Below are positions 1-5,146 of a stretch of DNA of 9,643 nt, one piece after another. How positions within the stretch are numbered: the first letter of the stretch is position 1; each line of letters opens with the position of its first letter. The notes beneath the pieces are model-generated. The model saw nothing but the letters and a program-made list of their open reading frames with translations, did no database searches and was not told the DNA's origin. Made by a program: the position numbers and the translations under genes. The DNA lies in the NCBI GenBank assembly GCA_003171235.1, contig PMYM01000201.1, positions 1-9,643 of the forward strand. The letters run 5' to 3'. Source of the DNA: Phycisphaerales bacterium. Lineage in GTDB: Bacteria > Planctomycetota > Phycisphaerae > SM23-33.

Positions 1-609
1 GGCGTGGGCGAGAAGCTCGACCGCCTGGAAGAATTCCACCCCGACCGCATGGCCGAACGCATCCTGGGCATGGGCGACGTTCGCACCCTGGTCGAAAAGG
101 CCCAGGCGGAGTTCAGCCAGGAAGAGGCCGTCAAGCTCCAGGCCAAGATGGCCAAGGGCTCGCTCACGCTGGACGACTTTTTGGGCCAGATGAAGCAGAT
201 GAAGAAGCTGGGGCCCATGAAGGAAGTGCTCAAGCTCATGCCCGGCATGTCCAGCCAGCTCCAGAACGTCCAAATGGACGAAGGCGAGATGGAGCACATG
301 GAGGCCATCATCCACTCCATGACGCCTGCCGAGCGGGCCGAGCCCCAGGTCATCGACGCCTCGCGCCGCCGGCGCATCGCCCGCGGCAGCGGCACCGACC
401 CGCAGGAGGTCTCCGGCCTGATCAAGAGCTTCGACCAGGCCGCCAACATGATGAAGCAGATGGCCGGCATGGGCATGAAGGATCGCATGGCCTTCGCCAA
501 GCAGCTCGGGCAGATGGACATGTTCGGCGGCATGCGCAAGGTCAAGCAGCGCTCCCACCGCCTGTCCAAGAAAGAGCGGCTGCAAAAGAAAAAGAAGCGC
601 CGCCGATAG
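1..609 (+). CDS. ffh: Signal recognition particle protein Ffh (SRP54), 3' part
   Basis: The reading frame is open from base 1 and begins GVGEKLDRLEEFHPDRMAER, the typical end of the SRP54 GTPase domain, so the true start lies upstream and about 202 C-terminal residues are present. The rest is the M domain. It is methionine-rich (for example QMAGMGMKDRM and MDMFGGM) and holds the RNA-binding signature SRRRRIARGSGTD at about residues 121-133 of this fragment. It ends in a basic tail, KKERLQKKKKRRR. By family knowledge, Ffh binds 4.5S RNA and hydrophobic signal sequences on nascent chains and delivers ribosomes to FtsY at the membrane. In many bacteria rpsP follows ffh. Here the next gene is a HAD hydrolase behind a repeat, so that linkage is absent. 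Confidence 0.97.
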   Translation, partial: GVGEKLDRLEEFHPDRMAERILGMGDVRTLVEKAQAEFSQEEAVKLQAKMAKGSLTLDDFLGQMKQMKKLGPMKEVLKLMPGMSSQLQNVQMDEGEMEHMEAIIHSMTPAERAEPQVIDASRRRRIARGSGTDPQEVSGLIKSFDQAANMMKQMAGMGMKDRMAFAKQLGQMDMFGGMRKVKQRSHRLSKKERLQKKKKRRR

Positions 610-635
610 TCGAAGTTATGTGAATGCAAAGAGCA

Positions 636-807
636 TACGCAGAGGCGCAGAGAACGCAGAGAACAAACGCAGAGAGAGAATTGTCAAAAACAGAAGCCAA
701 AATAAGAAAACGAATCGCTCACCTATGAAGTGGAAGTCCAAGGATACGGCGAACCCAAATAAGAAGTCCTTCTCTGCGTTTCTCTGCGCCCTCTGCGCCT
801 CTGCGTA
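636..807. repeat. Large imperfect inverted repeat of CGCAGAG-type units
   Basis: The left arm (636-663) begins TACGCAGAGGCGCAGAG and continues with further ACGCAGAG units to about 676. The right arm (770-807) is its reverse complement, ending CTCTGCGCCTCTGCGTA, with one extra 9-base GCGCAGAGG-type unit. The outermost 17 bases of each arm match perfectly. About 95 bases of AT-richer sequence lie between the arms. The element could fold into a long hairpin or be a non-autonomous mobile repeat. Similar CGCAGAG-rich repeats are, to my knowledge, scattered in environmental genomes and often give spurious ORFs. Open frames here on both strands (620-808 and 616-891) are explained by the repeat and are not called as genes. 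Confidence 0.8.
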
Positions 808-811
808 GAAA

Positions 812-1456
812 GTGAATTCGGACATCTCTATCTCAACCGAAAAGACGGTCAAGGCCGCCATCTTCGACCTGGGCAACGTCGTCATCCGCATCGACGCCTA
901 TCAAATTCCCATTCGCCTGGCCCGGCTTACCGGCGGGGACCCCTTGCAGATCGGCCAGAGGTTGCTGGCTGATCCCTGGTGCACCCGCCTGGAGGCGGGG
1001 GAGGTATCGGCCGAAGATTTTCACCGCCACATTACCCAGACAATAGGCCTCATGAGCTACCAGGACTTTCTTCAAGCCTGGAACAGCATCTTCTTTGGCC
1101 TGGTAGATGGCATCGTGCCCCTGCTCTTGGAGGTTCGCAAACACCTGCGCCTGGTGGCGCTGACAAATACCAACGCCCCGCACGCCCAGTGCTGGCAGAG
1201 CCTGTACCCCCAGGCCATGGCGCCATTCGAGCGGGTGTTCATGTCGCACGAAATGGGTGCCCGCAAACCCGACCCGCGAATCTATCAGGCGGTGCTGGAC
1301 CACCTTCGCCTGCCGGCCGAACAGGTTGTTTTCGTGGACGACACGCTCGGGCACGTGCAGGCGGCCATCGAGTTGGGCATGGCCGGCATCCTCGCCCAAT
1401 CCCCTGCCCAGATCGCCCAGGCCCTGCGCGAACTGGGCGTTCCGCTGGAAAAGTAG
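812..1456 (+). CDS. HAD-superfamily hydrolase (subfamily IA, YihX-like)
   Basis: This 214-residue protein has the four HAD motifs in order. Motif I is IFDLGNVV with nucleophile Asp19, where the usual second Asp is Gly21, as is common in YihX-type proteins. Motif II is ALTNTN (Thr118, Asn119), motif III is ARKPDPR (Lys152), and motif IV is VVFVDDT (Asp176, Asp177). Length and motif spacing fit a small-molecule phosphatase or haloacid dehalogenase-like hydrolase acting in the cytoplasm; the substrate cannot be read from sequence. The glycine at the second Asp position is seen in many sugar-phosphate phosphatases. The GTG at 812 is the only sensible start before motif I. It has no clear Shine-Dalgarno sequence and begins five bases after the inverted repeat ends, so the repeat may have displaced the original start region. 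Confidence 0.88.
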   Translation: MNSDISISTEKTVKAAIFDLGNVVIRIDAYQIPIRLARLTGGDPLQIGQRLLADPWCTRLEAGEVSAEDFHRHITQTIGLMSYQDFLQAWNSIFFGLVDGIVPLLLEVRKHLRLVALTNTNAPHAQCWQSLYPQAMAPFERVFMSHEMGARKPDPRIYQAVLDHLRLPAEQVVFVDDTLGHVQAAIELGMAGILAQSPAQIAQALRELGVPLEK

Positions 1457-1484
1457 CCAACCCTTCTGGGGGGGCGAAAAATCA

Positions 1485-1512
1485 GCAGGTCGGGCAAACA
1501 TGCCCGACCTGC
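1485..1512. repeat. 12-bp perfect hairpin, REP-like element
   Basis: GCAGGTCGGGCA pairs perfectly with TGCCCGACCTGC across a four-base AACA loop, 28 bases after the HAD stop codon. No T-tract follows, so it is not a classic intrinsic terminator, although it could stop or stabilise the HAD transcript. The core GGGCA-N4-TGCCC recurs at 2698-2713, which suggests a small dispersed palindromic repeat. Confidence 0.7.
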
Positions 1513-1623
1513 GCGGAGTCAACCCGATCTACGCGCTGCTGGAGCGATCACGCGTGCAGCGAAATAATCACGTTTCGTGAGTCTTTCCGACGGAGGCCGC
1601 GTCTAATAATCGGCGGCGGCGAG

Positions 1624-1653
1624 TTGGAAAGTCTCCGCCGCTTTCTATACAAT
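1624..1653 (+). promoter_or_regulatory. Putative sigma-70-type promoter for the tandem paralog genes
   Basis: TTGGAA (1624-1629) lies 18 bases before TACAAT (1648-1653). TATACA at 1646-1651 with a 16-base spacer is an alternative -10. Transcription would begin near 1660, about 20 bases before the ATG at 1679. The site sits in a locally less GC-rich stretch and is the only good candidate between the HAD gene and this gene. Confidence 0.5.
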
Positions 1654-1678
1654 CGCAGCGCTTTTTTCGGGAGAAGCC

Positions 1679-2632
1679 ATGAGCAACCAAGCCGATCGCC
1701 CCGCGCCGTCAAGCCCCGCCCCCTCGGGCCAATCGCCGGAATTGCCGGCGGCCAGGACAACCATCGTGGGCGGCCGCCCGCCGGGGGTGGGCAAAGGCCT
1801 GGGCAACATTCCGCGCGGCATCGAACTGCTGGTGAAGAAGGCGGCGGTGGATGCGGCCTTCCGCGCGGCGCTGCTGGCGGAGCGGTCGGCGGCGGCGGGG
1901 CGTATCGGCCTGGAACTGACCCCCGCCGAACGAGTTATGCTGGACGGCGCGCCGGCAGAACAGTTGCAGGCCGTCATCGCCCGCACGAAGGTTGAGCCCT
2001 CAGCTGTGCCGGCGCTGATGGGCAAGGCCGCCGCGGCCATGCTGGTGGCCTTGGGGCTGACTGCCTTAGCATTGGATGGTTGCGAGCGAGCGTACTCGGC
2101 AGGAGCAACCGTCGAGGGAATACGCCCGAGTGCGACCGCCACCGCGCCCCCGGCTAAGGGCGCACCGTCCGAAACGGGTCTTAATATGTCCAAGGGCATA
2201 CGCCCGGATGTGCAGGGCGTTCACCCGGACATGCCGACCACCAGCCCGACTCATGGCGTGCGGCCGGATGTGCCCGCTACCAGCAGCGCCCCGGCCAGCG
2301 CGCCGGACACTAGACCCTCACGAGGCATGCGTCCGGACCTGCCCGCTGCCACCTTCAGCGCACCAACCAGCGCCCCGGCCGGCCAATCCGTGCGGCTACG
2401 GGAACTGTTGGGCAAACTGGATGCGGCCGACTACAAGGACCGCCAGGCCGCCCAGGACGAACTGGAAAAGATGGGCAAGGCCATCCTGCCCGATCTGAAG
2501 CTCGCCCAGCAGGACGCCTCGCTCTCAGCCGAGGTTCGAAATCGTGTCGGGCTGGTAATAGACAAACTGGATCCCAAACCGTCTGGACCTGACGACCAGA
2601 GGTTCCTAATGAAGGGCCTCCGGGCGAATTAG
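1679..2632 (+). CDS. Unknown protein: leader-like N-domain, hydrophobic segment, GxRPD repeats, HEAT-like C-terminus (paralog 1)
   Basis: I do not recognise this 317-residue protein as a named gene. The ATG has a good GGGAG five bases upstream. Residues 1-43 are Pro/Ser/Gly-rich. Residues 44-107 form a helical block (IPRGIELLVKKAAVDAAFR..., then AERVMLDGAPAEQLQAVIAR) resembling the leader-like domains of NHLP/Os1348-type RiPP precursors. Residues 117-132 are hydrophobic and end in DGC (Cys135); positive charges before and acidic residues after favour an N-inside membrane anchor. Residues 136-237 are a Pro/Ala/Ser-rich linker with G-[IVM]-[RH]-P-[DS] at 147, 173, 180, 193 and 216. Residues 238-300 resemble the HEAT-like motif common in planctomycete proteins (YKDRQAAQDELEKMG). 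It is followed by a paralog and a radical SAM gene. A modified precursor, a membrane-anchored scaffold or an anti-sigma-like protein are all possible. Confidence 0.75.
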   Translation: MSNQADRPAPSSPAPSGQSPELPAARTTIVGGRPPGVGKGLGNIPRGIELLVKKAAVDAAFRAALLAERSAAAGRIGLELTPAERVMLDGAPAEQLQAVIARTKVEPSAVPALMGKAAAAMLVALGLTALALDGCERAYSAGATVEGIRPSATATAPPAKGAPSETGLNMSKGIRPDVQGVHPDMPTTSPTHGVRPDVPATSSAPASAPDTRPSRGMRPDLPAATFSAPTSAPAGQSVRLRELLGKLDAADYKDRQAAQDELEKMGKAILPDLKLAQQDASLSAEVRNRVGLVIDKLDPKPSGPDDQRFLMKGLRAN

Positions 2633-2690
2633 CGCGGTAGCACGATCACACTGCTTCACTGCTTGCGTGAACAGGGCTTGATTGAGAAGC

Positions 2691-2721
2691 GGCAGGGCGG
2701 GCAGGTTTGCCCGCGTGTGCC
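2691..2721. repeat. Second REP-like hairpin between the paralog genes
   Basis: GGCGGGCA (2696-2703) and TGCCCGC (2708-2714) form a seven-base-pair stem (2697-2703 with 2708-2714) around a GGTT loop, with weaker pairing extending to 2691 and 2721. The GGGCA-N4-TGCCC core matches the hairpin at 1485-1512. It lies between the stop of paralog 1 and the Shine-Dalgarno sequence of paralog 2 and could limit read-through or stabilise an mRNA end. A tandem CACTGCTT pair (2649-2664) lies just upstream. Confidence 0.55.
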
Positions 2722-2741
2722 GGACAAGACAAGGAGCGGAA

Positions 2742-3515
2742 ATGCAGACAATCCCGCGTGGCATAGAGGTGCTGGTGAAGAAGGCGGCGGTTGATTCCGC
2801 CTTTAAAGCCATCCTGTTGGCCGAACGTTCGGCAGCAGCCAGGCGGATAGACCTTGAACTGGCCGCGCCTGAGAGACTGATGCTGGACTCCGTTCCGGCG
2901 GCGCAGTTGCAAGCCATTATCGCTCGGACAAAAGTGGAACCTTCAGCCATTCCGGCCCTGATGGGGAAGGCCGCCGCGGCCATGATCGTGGCCTTGGGAT
3001 TGACGGCTATGTCTATGGATGGTTGCATTCCTCCGTTCAGTTACGGAATAAATGCCGACAAGGTCCTTCGCGCCAGGACTACTTCAGCCACCCAATCCTC
3101 CCCAACATCAAGGGTCGTAAGCCCGAACCTGCCCGTCTCTCACGGCCAGCGGGTTGAATCCGCCCCGATGCCCCCCAGGGTGGCCGGAATGATGCCACAG
3201 CCGCCGGCGTCGACGCCAGCCAGTTCACCCGCCACTTCCAGCGCCCCAGCCACGGCCAAGGCGCTCAGCGACGCCGAGTTCGACCAACTCTTGGTGCAAC
3301 TGGACAACCAGGATTGGCAGGTGCGTAAGGCCGCACAGGATCAACTAAAGGCCGCCGGGCCGGGGGCGCTGGCCCAGGTTGACAAGGCGCTCCAGCGCAA
3401 GGACCTTTCGCCCGAGGTGCGGTCGAGCCTGGAGCAGGCCAGGCAGGCTGCCCGGGCGACCACTATGCCGCGCCCGTCTGTGAGAATGGCCGGCATCGAA
3501 CCGCGAGATGATTAA
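2742..3515 (+). CDS. Unknown protein, paralog 2 of the preceding gene
   Basis: This 257-residue protein starts at ATG 2742, with AAGGAG at 2731-2736. An upstream TTG at 2682 would add 20 residues encoded by the hairpin repeat and lacks such a site. Residues 4-95 match residues 44-135 of the preceding protein at 73 of 92 positions by eye, including IARTKVEPSA, the hydrophobic run and the terminal DGC (Cys95). The N-terminal 40-residue extension of paralog 1 is missing. The linker (96-185) is Pro/Ser/Thr-rich but unrelated in detail, keeping only degenerate echoes of the repeat (AGMMPQ and, near the C-terminus, AGIEPRDD). A HEAT-like segment (WQVRKAAQDQLKAAG...LSPEVR) lies at about 190-240. Its 3' end overlaps the radical SAM gene, which suggests translational coupling. 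Function unknown. Confidence 0.75.
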   Translation: MQTIPRGIEVLVKKAAVDSAFKAILLAERSAAARRIDLELAAPERLMLDSVPAAQLQAIIARTKVEPSAIPALMGKAAAAMIVALGLTAMSMDGCIPPFSYGINADKVLRARTTSATQSSPTSRVVSPNLPVSHGQRVESAPMPPRVAGMMPQPPASTPASSPATSSAPATAKALSDAEFDQLLVQLDNQDWQVRKAAQDQLKAAGPGALAQVDKALQRKDLSPEVRSSLEQARQAARATTMPRPSVRMAGIEPRDD

Positions 3516-5031
3516 GGTCTGTGAGCCAGACATGACTGACATCACGCTGATCAACCTGAACATGCTGTTCATGCGCTATGGCCAGGAGATCGAGCGCGAG
3601 TTGCACGTGCCGTTGGGCTGCCTGTATCTGACCAGGGCGTTGGAGGCGGCGGGTGTCGAGGTCGATTTCCGCGACTACCAGACCGTCGGGAGCGATTCGC
3701 CCTTCGACATGGAGGTGTTTCTGGCCTTCTGCGAAAACCCCGCCCCGGTCATCGGCCTGTCGTGCATGGCCAACCTGCTGCCGTTTTCCATATTGGCCAT
3801 GCGGGCCTTGAAGCAGCGATACCCCGACCGCCTGTTGGTGCTGGGCGGTGTGGGGTCCAAGGCAGTGGAGGAGCAGATCCTGCGGCGTTTTCCCTGGATC
3901 GACATCATCTGCCGGGGCGAAGGCGAACTGACGGCGCCGCATCTTTTGCAGGCTCTGCGTGCAGGCGGAAAGCTGAATGGCCAACTGGCCGGCGTTCCCG
4001 GCATCAGTTATCCCGACTCAGCCGGCGTCATCCGCCACAACCCCGACCGGCCGCGGATACAGGATCTCGACGCCATCGGCTTTCCCGCCTGGAACAAGGT
4101 GGACCTGAAGAAATACGCCGGCTACGGCATGATGACCAGCCGCGGCTGCCCATATCCCTGCACCTTCTGCTCGGTGGCCCCGGTCTGGAACATGGAAAGC
4201 CACTCCCGCAGCCCGGCCAACATCGTCGAGGAGATGGAAGAGCTGCACCGCCGGGCGGGGGTGGACCTGTTCCTCTTCCAGGACGAGTTCTTCGTCTCGG
4301 GCAAGAAGCAGGTCATGGACTTCTGCCGCGAGATCACCCGCCGCAAGCTCAGCATCCGCTGGAAGGCCTTTGGCCGCGTCAACCTCACCGATGAGGAGAT
4401 GATGCGCGAGATGGCCGCCTGCGGCTGCGTGGAGCTGCGCTTCGGCATCGAGTCGGGCAGCGACCGCGTGCTGGAGATGGTCAAGAAGGGCTTCACCGCC
4501 CAGCAGGTCATGGAGGTGGTGCCCAAGGCGATAGAGATTTTCCCGCGCGTGGACGCCTTCTACGTCTGGGGCTTCCCCTTCGAGACCATGGAGGATTTCA
4601 ACCAGTCGCTCTTCCAGATGGTCAGCTTCCGCATGCTGGGGGCCAGGATCCTGCCCAGCCTGCTGAGCCTGCTGCCCCAGACCGAGGTTTACCGCCAGTG
4701 CGTCAGCCAGTATGAATTAGAATTCTGCCCGTACCTCTTGCCGGAGTTCGTATTCACCGGCCACGAAATCACCCGCGGCGGCGAGGTGGAGATTCCGGCC
4801 GAATATCGCGAGTACTTCCAGCTCATCCAGGACAACCCCGACATCTTCCCGGGCTTCTTCCACGTGGACCTGGCCAACAACGTGCTGCCCAAACTGGCCC
4901 TGCTGCGGCAATTCGGATTCTACCCCCAGCAGCCCGACGCCCCGGCCCAGGGCCAGCTCCTGGCCGACCTGCCGGCCGAAAGGGAGTCTTGCGGGGCACA
5001 TTCGGCGAAACTCACGACCGGTAGCCAGTAG
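3508..5031 (+). CDS. B12-binding-type radical SAM protein
   Basis: The protein has 507 residues from ATG 3508, or 499 from ATG 3532 (MTDITLINLNM), which is an equally plausible start because neither has a strong Shine-Dalgarno site. Residues about 1-165 look like the cobalamin-binding Rossmann domain of the BchE-like class (VLGGVGSKAVEEQIL, CRGEGELTAPHLLQAL). The radical SAM core follows, with the [4Fe-4S] motif RGCPYPCTFCS (Cys214, Cys218, Cys221) and GIESGSDRVLEMVKKG near 313. Known members of this class catalyse methylations, ring formation and other radical reactions, including on ribosomal peptides. I see no DxHxxG cobalamin ligand motif, which is not unusual in this class. The gene overlaps paralog 2 by 8 bases, so that protein is the obvious candidate partner. 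The substrate is not determined by sequence. The last residues (TTGSQ) are encoded by a GTAGCC repeat. Confidence 0.9.
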   Translation: MIKVCEPDMTDITLINLNMLFMRYGQEIERELHVPLGCLYLTRALEAAGVEVDFRDYQTVGSDSPFDMEVFLAFCENPAPVIGLSCMANLLPFSILAMRALKQRYPDRLLVLGGVGSKAVEEQILRRFPWIDIICRGEGELTAPHLLQALRAGGKLNGQLAGVPGISYPDSAGVIRHNPDRPRIQDLDAIGFPAWNKVDLKKYAGYGMMTSRGCPYPCTFCSVAPVWNMESHSRSPANIVEEMEELHRRAGVDLFLFQDEFFVSGKKQVMDFCREITRRKLSIRWKAFGRVNLTDEEMMREMAACGCVELRFGIESGSDRVLEMVKKGFTAQQVMEVVPKAIEIFPRVDAFYVWGFPFETMEDFNQSLFQMVSFRMLGARILPSLLSLLPQTEVYRQCVSQYELEFCPYLLPEFVFTGHEITRGGEVEIPAEYREYFQLIQDNPDIFPGFFHVDLANNVLPKLALLRQFGFYPQQPDAPAQGQLLADLPAERESCGAHSAKLTTGSQ

Positions 5032-5049
5032 TCCGTAGCCGGTAGCCAG
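5018..5049. repeat. CCGGTAGCCAG direct repeat at the end of the radical SAM gene
   Basis: CCGGTAGCCAG occurs at 5018-5028 and 5039-5049, with a partial CCGTAGCC unit (5033-5040) between them. The stop codon of the radical SAM gene falls inside the first copy. It looks like a low-complexity intergenic repeat that has run into the 3' end of the gene. Confidence 0.65.
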
Positions 5050-5072
5050 GAGAGAAGGTCAAGTCTTGCCTA

Positions 5073-5100
5073 TTTCAGCTTTTAGCTTTCAGCTTTCAGC
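5073..5100. repeat. Heptamer tandem repeat TTTCAGC x4
   Basis: Four consecutive seven-base units TTTCAGC, TTTTAGC, TTTCAGC, TTTCAGC, with a degenerate fifth (TTTATAC). They lie 47 bases before the start codon of the next gene. They would be translated only if the upstream TTG at 5066 were used as a start, which seems unlikely. Confidence 0.75.
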
Positions 5101-5146
5101 TTTATACTCACCTCCCGCCATCTCACTTGAAACGAAAGGACCGTCC

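Noticed and set aside
616..891. Minus-strand open frame with a hydrophobic middle, and plus-strand frame 620-808
   Set aside because: Both are translations of the CGCAGAG inverted repeat and its spacer. The minus-strand one also runs into the HAD gene. Neither has a plausible domain.
833..1522. Minus-strand frame opposite the HAD gene
   Set aside because: The HAD frame carries all four catalytic motifs; the reverse frame is a shadow.
979..1995. Long plus-strand frame overlapping the HAD gene and paralog 1
   Set aside because: It is Arg/Gly/Pro-rich, typical of a shifted frame in GC-rich DNA, and crosses two well-supported genes and a promoter.
2072..2083. Lipoprotein lipobox at LDGC in paralog 1
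   Set aside because: The cysteine is at residue 135, far from the N-terminus, and Asp at -2 is atypical, so a standard lipoprotein signal is not supported.
5066..5146. Upstream TTG start for the hydrolase-like protein
   Set aside because: The extra 27 residues are encoded by the heptamer repeat, and the ATG at 5147 has a Shine-Dalgarno site and a signal peptide directly after it.
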